From Pyrenopolyporus hunteri (taxonomy: Eukaryota > Ascomycota > Sordariomycetes > Xylariales > Hypoxylaceae): 64,000 nt of DNA. Made by a program: the position numbers and the translations under genes. Shown piece after piece: positions 36,987 through 49,658 of this stretch. The notes under the pieces were generated by a model, which ran no database searches, had not been told where the DNA came from, and was given only the letters and a program-made list of their open reading frames with translations. The stretch covers positions 2,356,001 through 2,420,000 of the forward strand of contig CADCXC010000004.1 of NCBI GenBank assembly GCA_902806595.1, written 5' to 3'. Position 1 is the stretch's first letter. Each line of letters starts with the position of its first letter.

Positions 36987-37021
36987 GGTGTGGCTGAGGC
37001 ATTTATTTTGACGCCCTTCTG
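36987..37021 (-). repeat. Right inverted repeat of the MITE
   Basis: 35 bp, perfect inverse of 36751-36785, followed by CCCGG. Confidence 0.92.
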
Positions 37022-37784
37022 CCCGGTCGTGTGGCCTGTCAGCCTCAGATCGAGAGCCACATTTATTTATCCCTGGCAACCACGGAGCAACGAGAATCGA
37101 ACTTGGCGGTATTCTAATACATGTACCGTTAGACGTACCATTCTCAGTATACGGTCCCAGATGGGTTGAGTTGGATTACTTTGACCTAGAAACCCTATTT
37201 TCGGATTCGAAACAGGTTCATTCAGCACCTCTAGTAGGGAGCGAGTGAAAACATACGGAGGTCGGCTTGTTCGGATCACGATGACCGAGGGCAACTAGTA
37301 AGATTTCTTTGGCCTATGGTATTAAGCAAAGTCATTATCTAGATGTCGAAGGTACCGTAGGTAGGTAGGTAGCTAGCTGTGTGGTAAAGACTTCAATTAT
37401 TTACGTGTGGGCAAACGAGAGGTAATAAATAGGTATTTGTACCTACCTAGGTTGTGATCGGGGGTGCGCCCTTCATTCTTATTGAGAGTCGTGGAGAAGG
37501 AAGAGGGGTCAAAGGGGGGGGCCAGGTTTTGGGGATTGAGACAGACTTAAATAAACCTTAGTAGGCCTTGTAAACCTTGTTGCTTTGAAGACGGTCGGTG
37601 AGGTTAAGTGAGGTCACTGACTGTCCCCGTGATGTAGGTAACTGCTCTGCAGTTGGAGAATTTATTTATTCTCTCATTCTCCTTTATTCCCGAGCGTGTT
37701 ACTTAGGTAGGCAGGTCTAAGGAGAAGATGATCCGAATCGTAGTATAAACAATTGGAGATGCATCCGAAAATGAGGATTACCAT

Positions 37785-37816
37785 ACGGGTATGTAGGTAC
37801 CTACCTACATACCCGT
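37785..37816. repeat. Perfect 14-bp-arm hairpin containing the TAGGTACC motif
   Basis: Arms ACGGGTATGTAGGT and ACCTACATACCCGT are perfect inverse copies around an ACCT loop. It is an extended member of the palindromic motif family found throughout the intergenic DNA of this window. Confidence 0.8.
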
Positions 37817-38534
37817 CTAAGAGGTATCTAAGAACTCGGGACGTATATGCTTAGAGGTACCTTAGGTAGGTACTTACGGGTGCATTTTGGTTTATTTTAT
37901 TTAAGCTTTGGTAGTAGAAAACTTAAGACTCTGAACTTTCCTAGTCATCCCACAGCCTGACACTTGGTGTTCCACTAGAATGTGTTGGCCGATTAAGCGA
38001 AAGGAAAGGGGAATAATAAGAAGGAAGCTGGGAGGAGAGTGCGTGAGCGCGCGCCGCCTTGTTCGCTGTTGCCCTTCGTCCCTGTCCCCGTCCCCGTCCC
38101 CGTCCTCGTCCTAAGGCGTCCTAAGGCGTCCCAAGGTTCCTGGTCCCATCTCCTCTTCCCTCCAACCTCCCAAGAGTTTTCCACCTTACCTTACCTCATC
38201 TCACTTCATTTTCACCAAAAATAAAATAAAAAACCTCCGCCGCCTTTTTCTTCGCCGGAAACGACACATCGCGCGCGCACGAATTGTCCATAACCGTAGC
38301 GGGATACGTGCATGATTATAATACACCTACCATCGCCGGTGCTACGGCGCAAGGATTTTCTCGGTTTAAAGTTGGGATACAGGGTTCTATCACGTCGTTT
38401 ATTGCATTGTAAATGTATAGCGCCAGGATCCAGCATCTCGACTCTTTCCCATACCGCCTTTGCATTTAACCACGACCGAGTCACACTCGCACCGCCTTCT
38501 ACCTAATTTTAAACCGTTTGCCCACAATTACAAT

Positions 38535-38594
38535 CAACAGCTACAGCCAACAGCTGCAATCAAACAGCTGCAATCGACAGCTGCAATCGACAGC
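38535..38594 (+). repeat. CAGCTG-containing 13-14-bp tandem array in the sirtuin 5' region
   Basis: Four to five imperfect copies of a unit like CAACAGCTGCAAT, giving three CAGCTG palindromes, about 100-155 bases before the hst3-like ATG. It could be a 5' UTR repeat or an E-box-like binding array. Confidence 0.7.
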
Positions 38595-38691
38595 ACTTCG
38601 CGCTACTCCTTCCCCTCGAACTTTTCTTTCTTTCTCTGCGGTCCCTCCTCTTCAATCAAATTCATAATTTCCGTGGAAACGTCCCCCCACA

Positions 38692-40673
38692 ATGGATGCA
38701 GATACCTCGTCGATATCGTCGGCATCCGACCTCTCTGACCCTCCTTCTTCCAATCCGCCGTCTTCACCCCTCTCCGTTCTGTCTCGGTCGCCAACCATAT
38801 CGCCGCGGACATCTGTTTTATACGACCCTAGTCGTCTCCCTTCGCCGCCTTCAACCATCAATTCCGGAAGCGCATCACCAATGAAGCCCCCCGACGGAGT
38901 CTCCGTCGAGAATGAAATTCATGTGAACCCCGATGGCCCGCCTCCTGCTAAGCGGCGCCGCGTTGAGCGCAAGCCGCGTACCACTGAGTACCTGGATTTG
39001 AGGGCTGCTGCGGAGCAGAGTGAGAAGGACGAGCAACTCTTACGCCAATTGACGAGTGCCCTGCGCAAGAAGAAGAAGATTGTGGTAATTGCTGGCGCTG
39101 GAATATCTGTATCTGCAGGAAGTGTGTATCTCCCTACCTCCGCGGCCACGTTTCCGTCAATCCTCTTACTAACCCGTCTGTTTCTCTAGTCCCCGATTTC
39201 CGCTCGTCTAAGGGTCTGTTCGCTACGCTACCCAAGGAGCATGGACTCAAGGGGTCCGGCAAGCACCTGTTCGACGCGTCTGTCTACAAACATGACTCTA
39301 CTACGTCGTCATTCCATACAATGGTTCGGGATCTATCGCACCTTACGAAGAATGCGGAGCCTACCCCGTTTCACCATTTGATTGCTTCGCTTGCTAAGGA
39401 AGGTCGCCTATTACGTCTCTATACACAGAACGTGGACGGCTTGGATACATCCATGCCACCTCTTGCCACGACAGTCCCGTTAAATACCAAGGGTCCTTGG
39501 CCGAAGACGATTCAGCTGCACGGTGGCCTTGCTAAGATGGTGTGTTCCAAGTGCAACGAGATACGCGACTTTGATGGCTCGCTTTTCGAGGGCCCGGAGG
39601 CGCCGCTCTGTAAGGGCTGCGAGGAGACGGACAACGTGCGCACCTCGCACGCCGGCAAGCGTAGTCATGGCATTGGAAGATTACGGCCACGAATGGTGCT
39701 TTATAACGAGTACAACCCGGACGAAGAGTCTATTGCCAATGTTGTCCGAGCCGACATCCGAGCCCGGCCCGACGCCATAATCGTTGTCGGTACTAGCATG
39801 AAGATTCCGGGTGTTCGCAATATGGTCAAAGATATGTGCCGCGTGACGCGAGAGCGAAAGGATGGTATTACTGCCTGGATCAATCTGGACCCCGAACCTA
39901 CTGGTGCCGACTTGAAGAACTGCTGGGACCTGGTCGTCCGGGGCAAATGTGACGATGTTGCCTCGTTGGTCCATCTACCCCGCTACGACGAGAACGTCGA
40001 AGCTGCTGTGGTGGTGGATGAGAAGAAGTATAAGGAGGACCTACGTGGCGTCAAGCTCGAGGTAGAGATAAGGAAGACTACACCCGAAGCTGGCGCATCT
40101 GTCAAGGCAGAGTCACGTGATGGTTCACCAATTGGAGCGAAGTCGCAACCTATCGAGAATATTCAGGGCATGCCAACGCCTTCCGCCAGCCCCAAGGTAC
40201 GAGCCGCCTTGCCTACGGCCAAGCCGCCACCGAGGCAGAGCAAGCTCGCTTTCCCCGGTAAAGGTACATCTACGACCTCTGATTCAGTGTCTAAAGACAC
40301 TAAGAAGGCACCCAAACGCAAACCCAGACAGAGCAAGAAAGCAGAACCGAAGCCTCCTAAGACTACAATCAACAACGCTTTCAAGGCTACCAAGGCATCT
40401 ACGACTGCTTCTACTAAGTTGCCTATGAAGCGTGACTATGAATACGAACCTGAACCCAAACCCGAACGTCAATCGAGCGCCCCGTCCCCACGGTCCGTCA
40501 TACGTGAGGAATTTTCGTTACGCCCTCGAAGTAAGCCTACCGGACAGCCATCGGAATTTCAGAAGGCTCTCGAAATATCTCCCAGCACCCCTCCGCACCC
40601 TATGCGCCCATCATCCCCTGGCACGATCTCGCCAACATCTAAACCCCGGGGATTTGCATCTTTGATCGATTAG
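38692..40673 (+). CDS. hst3: NAD-dependent histone deacetylase, Hst3/Hst4-type sirtuin
   Basis: Two exons (38692-39121, 39190-40673) give 637 residues. Hst3/Hst4 sirtuins remove acetyl from histone H3 Lys56 in yeasts and act in genome stability. After a disordered Ser/Pro-rich N-terminus with a basic PPAKRRRVERKPR signal-like patch comes the catalytic core: GAGIS (135-139) and GIPDFRSSKGLF across the splice site, TQNVDGLD (222-229), catalytic His254 in IQLHGGL, and zinc cysteines 262, 265, 284 and 287 (CSKC and CKGC). VGTSMKIPGVRNMVKD binds NAD. The C-terminal 200 residues are Pro/Ser/Lys-rich and disordered. The class call rests on motif spacing and length; a phylogeny would confirm it. It converges with chd1. 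Confidence 0.9.
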
Positions 40674-42255
40674 CCAAGTCCTGGGGGTTATGACTTATAG
40701 ACTAGTGTTTTCTAATTGCATACTTGTACATAACGTTTCATGTTATCGCCCTTACATATCACTCCTAAAGGTCGCGCGGGGTCTTAGAGAGCGTTGTTCG
40801 AGGCAAGCCCTCTAAAAAATCTACAAGGACGGCCCGGGAGGGAAAAGGAAAGGGGTATTGCGCAGCGATGTCGCGAAGACCAGTTGATCACTCGTGTTTT
40901 TATTTTTTATTTTTTTTCTCCGTCGCGTCACCGCATGGCGACACTTATGATTGACGTGCGAGCAAGCATTATACCCTCCTCTCTTCTGGTAGGAGGGGAG
41001 CAAGGGGCGGCAAGCATTTGGTAGACTCAGGTGTGTAATGGAGTTGGTACGGGTGACACGGCTATGGCCTCGCGCAAAATACAAATTCATACTACCACAT
41101 AGGTGGTACTACCTGGCATAGAAGCAGATCAGTGGGTGGAGAAGTAGGGTACTGCTTCTCTGGTAAAACCCTATAATAATAGCCTCCCTCTTCTGGCATG
41201 GGAAAAGGGAAGGGTGCCCTTGCATATAGAGAAAAGTTGCAGAATTAACAAGACCGGATCGAAGAAGGTCTCGGTCATTATTGCTATTATCATACATACT
41301 TACCTACCTACGTACCCTCGTATCCATCTGGCGTAAATTGTGTGCGAGACATCGGTGACTCGCGTAACCCGGAAGGATTGGCGGTGTTCTGCCGCCACGT
41401 GGCGAGGCTGCGTGCCACGTCTCCCTACCATATCACGTTTGTAGGTAGCTACATTCCTAAGGTATGGGGCTCACAAGGACATACATATCACGCGGGAGGG
41501 CTTAGTACAAGGCGTAAGACTTAATGTCACGTGCCTACGAGTAGAGGCATCAAATGTGTTCCTTTTTTTTTCAAAGCAGGGCGGATTATTTCGTAAATTT
41601 CTCCATTGACGGACCTATAGAGATGCAAAAGACGCAGTGCTAACAAACAGGTAACTAGAGGTAGTAGTCTGTTTGCGTTGGCCCTTCGCCGGACGAGCAA
41701 ATGGGCTAACATAAAAACGATGAAACGGACATCGTGATGATATGCTGCGTAGCTCGCTCCGTCACGCATTTTCTTCCGTAGCTACCCGTATCCTCCTTGC
41801 CACTCCTCTCTTCCTCTTCCCCTTCCTCCACCCTCTTCCCCTGAGGCGTCTTCAAGCCCGTCATGCAGGTCGATCATCCACCATCGACCATCATTGTAGC
41901 CTTGTATAGTAGCAAATGCGAAATTCATGCTAATTAGGATCGTGGTTTTATAGCTGTCTTTACTCCACCCGTCTCTTAACTTCCTTCTAAAACGCTCCGG
42001 TCGAGGCCGAGGTCAGGGGCCTGTAGGCGTAGACGAGGCGGGGATGATTAGTCGTGCCGACCATAGAACTCCCGGTTTCCTGTAACGTCGATGCTTTTCT
42101 TGGGTATGATTTCGTTGACTCCAACCTCGCCTATCTAATATGTCGAAACCGTAACGCCAAACAATGCAATAAAATGGGTCGATCGAGTTGGCTTGTGTCA
42201 AATTGCCAATGTTTCTCGACCAATCAGATTATGGATGTGCTTTATAATGATCCTG
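40674..42255. other. Intergenic, convergent 3' ends
   Basis: About 1.58 kb between the sirtuin and chd1 stop codons, unusually long for convergent genes here. Short ORFs on both strands show no recognisable features. A TAGGTACC-like motif lies near 41300. I see nothing else. Confidence 0.45.
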
Positions 42256-45200
42256 CTAGCTAGCCACCTTGGACGGTTCGCTACGAGAACCCCCGTTGGC
42301 GATGGCCGCGCCCGAGCCCTTCGGCTTCTGGACATCGCCATTCTTTTCAGCTTCCTTCAGCTGCTGATATAATGCCGCTAGTCGTGGGCCAGTCATTCCG
42401 CCAGACTGAGACCCAGACTTATCCTTATTAGGCTTGCTGGATGATTGTTTCTCAGAGGCCGGTATCCTCTTAGAAATAAATCTCCTATACAATGATTAGC
42501 TTTCATTAAGACTCTTTAATCGGGACAACATACCAGAGCTTTGGTTTGAGCTCCTCCAGCTGATCTAGAGATAAGCCTGATGTCTTATGAAGGCCCTCTA
42601 TGAAATCGCCAATAGCGGTAATCTCCGACTTCAAGATCTTTGCTCTAGCTTTAGCCACCGGTATATTGGCCTTCGTGCATGTTTCAACCTTCTCAACATG
42701 TGTCCATATCGGCTGCATTAGGGCTTGGATTACAGGAGCATTTTTTTCGTCATCCTCGTCGTCGGCTGGTCGAATGACGTCGGATCTACGCAATTCCTCC
42801 ATCCGGCGATGCTTATGGCGGCGATCATCTACTTCGCCACTATGCTTCCGTTTCGAATCCGGCCTCGGCGTGCTGCCGTCTCCAATGCTACTGCGAGACC
42901 GATGATGGTCTCCCCGGGAATGAGAACGGTCGTGATCTCTATCCCGATGAGAGGACTTCTTCGAAATCTGAGGGGCCGGCGATGCGGAAACCGAGCCACC
43001 CTTGTCTGGGCGACGATGACCATTGGGCACTGGGTGGCCTGTCTTCTTGTTGTTGCGATGGTGGTTCTCAACGATCTTTTGAGCATTCACATCATCGGAA
43101 TGAATCGAAGTGAGCACCGACAATAGATACTCCGCGCGGCGGACAAGATGAACGGCGCCGGGAGCTTTGGCGCCCTTGTTATCAGCATTCTCGCGCTCTT
43201 GCTTTTTCTCGATGCGATGCTCCTCTAGGAAGAATTTATCCTGCATCTCAAGCTCTCGATCGTCACGAATCTGAGTCCATGCGCCGAAACCGTACCGGTC
43301 GATACCGACGAGGAGCATGCCATCTTCTCTGGGGCCCCATTCGCAGCTATAATGTGCTGCCTTTGTGGCATCTGGAAGTCGAAACGTCCGGAAGTCGGGT
43401 AGTTCGTTGAGAACACGCCGCAAGAGGCGCAGCTGCGGTGGGCGGTCGAGTATGGTTTCGGCATTGATCTTTTTGACCTCACCGAAGTCGAACATGACGG
43501 CTTTGATATCCTTCTTAGTCAACTTCTTCTTTGTCTGCTGCTCCTGGGCCCGGATTTCCTCGTTATTTTTCTCCACGGCTTCGCGGGACATGTCAACGAG
43601 ATCCCGAAGAAGACCGCCTATGAAATCACGATCTCGATCACTCAAACGAGCATCCCGCAGTAGCTCTTCCGGACGGTCCTCGATGTAACCGTACCGCATA
43701 AATGCCCTAATAAGGTTACGGGTCTCTTTCTCGTTGAGTGGCCGTCGGGGATCTGAAAGCATAGCGCGTTGCTGCTCTAGACGCTCCTGCTTCAGTTGCT
43801 CTCGCTCCCGTTTCTTCGCGATCCGCTCGGCTCTCTCAGAATCACCGTTGGGTCTGGAACTTTTGAGGGCGGCCCGCCGTGGAGCGCTGGCCTCTAATTC
43901 TCTTGCGAGGTACTCGTCCTCCTTCTTTTTCTCCTCTTCGGCTTTGATTGCCGCTAGTTGTTCTGCCGGTATGATCTGGTCCCAGTCGAGAGTAAGATCG
44001 TCGACTTTGACGTCTGTGTACTGCATGAAGTTGTCCCAATCGATACCGCCCGTGCTAAGGTTCATCTTATCATCTACCTTCGTTTTAGTGACTTCGGCAT
44101 TTTCCAAGATAGAGTCGATATCAAGTTGTTCCAATCTCTGCTGATTGCCAGACTGTTCGAACATCTTCTGAGATCGCATTTTCAATACCCATTGGATGTC
44201 ATCCGCAGATTTGGCTTCATCGATCCTGAGGCCTTTCTGCCTGAATTCCTCTCTAAACGCCTTGCCATCATCGGTGACACCAGCCTGAATTGCAAGGTAC
44301 TCGAGTAGAAGCTTGTTCCGAGCCCGTTCGAGTACTTCTTCCTCGATAGTTTCCTTTGAGACAAGACGGTACACGGTAACAGGTTTCTTTTGTCCGATAC
44401 GATGAGCTCTTGCCATGGCTTGCAGGTCAGCTTGAGGATTCCAGTCCGAGTCAAAGATAATAACTGTATCAGCGGTCATCAAGTTAATGCCCAAGCCGCC
44501 AGCCCTCGTCGAGAGCAAGAAGCAGAAGTCGGTGCTATCCTCAGCATTGAAGTGGTTGATAGCTAGGCGTCTCGGGCCGGCACCGATGGTACCGTCTAAC
44601 CGCTGGAACTGATACCCACGCAAACGAAGATAATCTCCCAGAATATCGAGGACCTTCACCATCTGGCTAAAGATCAAAACGCGGTGGTTGTCTTTCTTCA
44701 GCTTGGCAAGTAATTGGTCTAGGAGCATCATCTTGCCACTGCTAGCGATAAGACCTTTGATCTGATCTTCACGGCGTTCGCTGCCGTTGAGGACTTTTTC
44801 TTCGGCGCCAGGGAACATATATGGGTGGTTGCTGACCTTTTTAAGCTCCATGACAATGTTCAAGAGAGATGATTTCTGGCCATTATTTCCTTCATTGAGA
44901 GCGGCGTAATTCCTAGTGAGGATATTCTTGTAATACTCGAGCTGGACGTCCGAGAGCTCCACTCGAATAATCTTCTCAGTCTTGGGCGGAAGGTCCGACT
45001 CTACAGTCTCTTTGGTTCTTCTTAAGATGAAGGGGGCGATGGCAGCATGCAGGTCTTGGAGCTTTGCTTGAGCATCGGCAGCAGCAAGGGTGTCTAAGTC
45101 TTCATCTATATGGACTTTGCCGGGGTTCAAGAAATCGAGCAGGGAAGATAACTCGGCCAGGTTGTTCTGGATTGGGGTGCCGGTGATCAGGACCCTCGCG

Positions 45201-47220
45201 GGAGCGCCAAAGCTCATCAGTTCTGTGTACAACTTTGACTCCTTATTTTTTAGGCGATGAGCCTCGTCGACGGCTAAGGCTTGCCATTTGATGCTCCTTA
45301 GAAAATCCGCATCCATTAGGATATATTCGTAGGAAGTAACAAGAACGTTGAACTTGTGTTTCTTGGGGTTGCCGTTGAACATCAGTTCGTGTTCTCGGAT
45401 CGTGTTTCGCGCCTCGGCATTTCCGAGGTAAACCACATAGTTCAGATCCGGAGACCACAGGTTGAAGGTATCACACCAAGCAGGTATAACGCTAAGAGGC
45501 GCAACCACCAGAAACGGCCCTTCCTGCTTGCGTTCATTTCGAAGCCAGCTGAGGAACGAGACAGTTTGGACGGTCTTACCCAGGCCCATCTCATCGGCCA
45601 GGATAACGTTGTTCGCTCGACACCAGTTGAGGCAGAGGAAGTTCAACCCGGTGAGCTGAAAGCCCCTCAACTCGCCACCTTTGATATAGCTAGGCTGCTT
45701 GTCGAGCTTCAGGAACTTGCTTCGTGTCGCAGGATTTGACTCGTAGCGATCGGACGTCCATGACCGCGATTGACGGTCAAGGAATTGATCAATCTTGTCT
45801 TGGGCCGCCTCGGCAATGGTAGAGGCTTGCTCCCACGTGCAATGTTCATATGTTAAGCCCTTCCACTTAACGAAATATTCGCGTCCCTCATCCCCGCTTC
45901 GCTGAGTGACGACTCGCTCAACCTTCGTGTAGTCCTCCAGAGCGTCTTGTTCACGCTCCTTGTCTAACATATATTGCTCCCTTGTCTCAGGCGGGATATC
46001 GTCACCAGCGTACTTCAGGTCCATCTCGTATTCGACGGTCCTCTTGTAATAATTTTCGAGCTTGCGGAAACCGCGATATCCACGAAGAGTCTCTAACGTG
46101 TCCCATGTATTGTGCAGGTAGGATTTACCCTGCCATTTTATGTTGTACTCGAAGTCATCTCGAGTCAAATCCTGAGTTAACTCACCGCCATCCTTAACGC
46201 GATGGCCGACGACTTTCTCAATATACATAGAGTCTTCGGCGAAATCATCACCAGCCCAGTAATTTGGTGTGAGCTCAGATTCGTCCTCATCATCGATGTC
46301 GCTCTCGTGGTAAGTCTGGACTTGTTGGGCAGCTCTACGATTTGACCATCTCTTTTCCGCATATAGCAAAGACTGCGGTTGAGATTGTTGGCGACGGGCT
46401 TTCTTGATGAGGGTACGAGCACGAGCTCCGCCATAAGTGTCGGAGTCTGAATCATCGGCAGGAGTTTGTCGCGCAGGCGTACCCCGTTTCGAAGCTACGA
46501 ACAGACATATCATTAGTCTACGAAGGATACTACTAATTTACAAATAGGGAGAGAACTCACATTGTCGCGAAACCTGCTCTACGCGAAGCTTTTTCGTTCG
46601 ACGATTCGTAGGAACAACATCGGAATCGGAGTCTTCCTCATCATCAGACTCAACCTGTAAATAATGCTGTCAACACTAGAGCCCACGTACGCAGGTCCCG
46701 ACGGGGAAGACGTCAACTTACGATCTTCGCTTGTTTCGTTGGGCGAGACTGATGGATTTTCAGTTAGCGTAAATCTACAACAGCGGCTGAATCCACATAC
46801 GCTTCTTCTTAGGCCGTATAGTTCAGGGTTCTCTCGAATATACTCATCCTCATCGACACCGGCTTTTCTCTTGGTGATACGACGGGAGCTATTAGAGGTG
46901 GATGTCTCGTCTTGGGGGGTGTCGCCTTGAGAAGGAGCAAGGCTATCCTCCATGTCAAAGTCGGCATCGTCCGAGGCATTATTCTCATCATCGTTGTTGC
47001 TCGACTCGACCCCGGGTTGGGAATCTAGATCTTGTTCGGCATCTTGAGGTGATTGGTCACGGGCAGAGGATGGGGAGGATGAGGCTCGTAGAGCAGTATT
47101 CTCGTTCACGTCTGACAGGTCGCTCTCACTGACTCGATCATCCGGTATCAATCTCGCACCCGCACCGGCCCACGGCGAAGTATTGCCGTTGACGGAACTA
47201 GGCTCCGGTGAGCTCGACAT
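42256..47220 (-). CDS. chd1: CHD1 chromodomain helicase-DNA-binding remodeller
   Basis: Five exons (47220-46801, 46748-46722, 46654-46561, 46494-42534, 42484-42256) join in phase to 1576 residues. CHD1 slides and spaces nucleosomes over transcribed genes. Order: acidic disordered N-terminus; chromodomains at about 270-340 (FEYNIKWQGKSYLHNTWD) and 371-420 (YFVKWKGLTYEHCTWE); Snf2 ATPase with Walker A DEMGLGKT (481-488), DEAH box (590-593), TGTPIQNNL and the helicase C lobe with STRAGGLGINL and ARAHRIGQ; SANT/SLIDE-like DNA-binding region (about 1120-1300); a basic His/Ser-rich linker; and the CHD1 C-terminal helical domain (DUF4208) ending LEELKPKLWRFISKRIP. Exon 2 has only 27 nt. The ATG at 47220 is the first in frame. 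Confidence 0.93.
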
Positions 47221-49658
47221 ATTGCGATTCGACACGCCTATCCGCTATATTGACAGCAAGGTTAGCTAGTATCCACGGAGAAAATGGTACATGTATGGGA
47301 TTGATGGGTAGCGCTGGGATCAGCGACCAAGACAATGAAATAAACAGCTATCAACCATGAGAAATAGGTCTGACAATGGATCTGGCGCATATCAAGATGA
47401 TGTTTCGATGAAGACAAGGCTGATGGGTGATGAAGAAGGAATTGCGGTCGATCGGTGTTGACGTGACGGGCGAGGGAGCCCCAACGCGTCCGGCAAACCG
47501 AGAACGACGGATACCATCTAAATATTAGCGTCCGAGAAGCTCAGATGGAGCGAAACAAGCGATAGCAGGGTCGCGTGTACATGTCTTCGAGATGGATTCG
47601 ATGTCAAGTACACGGGCAGGTGACAACAGTCCAGCCTCGTCCAGCAACAGCACGCGTGCCGGAAGATAAATAAAATACTTACAAATCATCAACTTGAGTA
47701 TCCTAGGCAGGAAGAATAGCAATATGATTTGGATCTATGAAGTTGACGAAGTACGGGCGCGGCCCCGTATGGTGCGTGTTGTGGGCAATAGTGGTGAGAA
47801 ACTGGCGGAAATCGACCTGGAAGAATTGGTGGTCGGGGAACATTGAAAGTGGACGGGACGGAGGGTGGGCGGTACCTACCTTGCCAGCTTTTTCGAAAAG
47901 CTAGTGGGAAAGAAGCCTAGCGCCCACCAGCCACAGGTCGAGGCGCCACAAGAGAGTCCAAGCTCCGCTGCCTTTAACACCGATAACCTGTTTGTGGTAC
48001 CTCGAAAGGGGAAGGGGGAAAACTTGAGCCTAGGTGCCTTATGTAATCTTGACTGAGTCATCCAGATGTACACGGTATGTACCTAGCTACCTAGGTAGTG
48101 AGTTGGGCCAGTATCAGAACATGTTCAGCACCGAGAAATTCACCTCTGTTGTTTCCTCCCAAGCCACAAGGCATACATGTAGATATTGTATACATGCATA
48201 TACCCGATACAGGGTCATAAAAGCGAGAAACACACGGACCGAAGTAAGGCGTGCCCATATTGCTGTCAATATTACGTGAGGGGCTTGTACTCGTGCACAA
48301 AGTCTTTCCAGCCGACGATTTGGGGCTCATTTGCTTCTTCACCTCTCTTCATTTCTTTTTTACATACATGTAGGTGAACACCATGGTATGTTAGGTACTC
48401 GGGTACTTAGTAACCACCTATATACCTACAGGGACACTCCTTAGAATTTAACAAATACACGCAACTACAATAACCCGGGTAATTCACTTGTATACCTGAG
48501 ACATTACCTATCTCAACCCGATAAGAAAGCCTCTATCTCGTGACAGTATCGAAGCTTGGTGGTAAGCGCAAGACCTGTAAATTGAGCCATGGCTGCCCTC
48601 GAGGCGTAAAGACAACGGTAAGGATCAAGGATCCGGACTGAGGTCCTATCGTCACCGGTATTCTGATGCGCTGTAGTAATGAAGTCGGTTCAGAACGCTA
48701 AGTCAACCTTACTAAGGCTATTGATTTGAACAGCCAAGTAACTGATAGTAGAGAGTTAGAAACATGAAGAGGTATCCGTCTGGCAGCTGCTACCGACGAA
48801 GAATAGGATACAGCTAGCTAAGATGCCCTGCTATCAGTTCGGCATATCAATAGGTAGCTATGCTCTCTATTGCGATTTAGAATGGACTTTCAGTTATTCT
48901 ACTTCTGCCCCAAGCTTGTGTTCTAGAGACAAGAAGCTTGAGCAGTGTTCATAGCGGTCGGCCCTAACCAACTAGATTAAACCGTCTTCCTACGATCTCA
49001 ACGTCACCATATCTAGGTACCCTTGCGATGGGAAATCTTGGAAATAGATATACTTGAGAATTCACTTCTACCCAGGTAGGTACCCCAATTACAACCGAGT
49101 AGGATGGCTGCTAGGGACATATTGACTCGACAAAGATGATCACGTGGTCAAGAAGCTCGTTCCTGGAGGGAAATAGAATCCGGAGCACGGGAGAGGGGAG
49201 AAGGAGATGAAGGGGTCGCCATTTATTAGAGGGGAATGGAATATATATGACCGTAGGCTTGCGGCACCATACGGTAATAGGCCATTACCAGGACAGCCTG
49301 AATATTAGGTATTGTTAGATTGTTCCAGGAGATATATACCTAGCTAAGAACGAACCAAGTCTAAGTAGGCCCATATCCACTATCCACCAATTCTAAATCA
49401 CTTAAATAGGTAGGTAGGTAGAGAATAAAAAAGGAGCGTTTAAGAGTAAATTCCCGAGAATTATTTTCGATATTCAGATACGAGTTAACATGACATTAGA
49501 ACAGTCATAACTTTGACTCGAACCACATACTCCTGTCCCACAGCTTTGACTGCTCCTCGTACTTAACACGTAGGGAAATAGAATATATAAAATGAATACG
49601 TGGTATTTACGCTATTTTAACTATGTCAACTCATGGAGAAAAGCTAAAAAATTATTGT
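47221..49658. other. Long intergenic region between chd1 and tRNA-Phe
   Basis: About 2.4 kb containing the chd1 promoter and several TAGGTACC-type motifs (near 48080, 48390-48430, 49075, 49405). A 63-codon plus-strand ORF at 47865-48056 (starting MGGTYLASFFEKLVGKK) has no recognisable domain. No other gene seen. Confidence 0.45.
49646..49651 (-). terminator. RNA polymerase III terminator of tRNA-Phe
   Basis: Six T on the minus strand, eight bases after the mature tRNA 3' end. Confidence 0.7.

Larger units (their letters stand above)
36751..37021. mobile_element. MITE with perfect 35-bp terminal inverted repeats
   Basis: A 271-bp element with ends CAGAAGGGCGTCAAAATAAA (start) and the exact reverse complement at the other end. 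The repeats 36751-36785 and 36987-37021 are identical over 35 bp. CCCGG occurs directly on both sides (36746-36750 and 37022-37026) and looks like a 5-bp target duplication. The interior is AT-rich, has no ORF, and carries a subterminal second copy of GGTGTGGCTG at 36965-36974. It is too short to encode a transposase, so it must be non-autonomous. The superfamily is not determined; CAG ends recall hAT elements, but those usually make 8-bp duplications. Confidence 0.9.
37022..38691. other. Intergenic region upstream of the sirtuin gene
   Basis: About 1.67 kb. It contains a degenerate tRNA-like sequence on the minus strand (about 37084-37150), an extended TAGGTACC-type hairpin (37785-37816), pyrimidine-rich GTCCCC and CTAAGGCGTC tandem repeats (about 38080-38140), and a CAGCTG tandem array just before the start codon. 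No gene supported. Confidence 0.5.
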
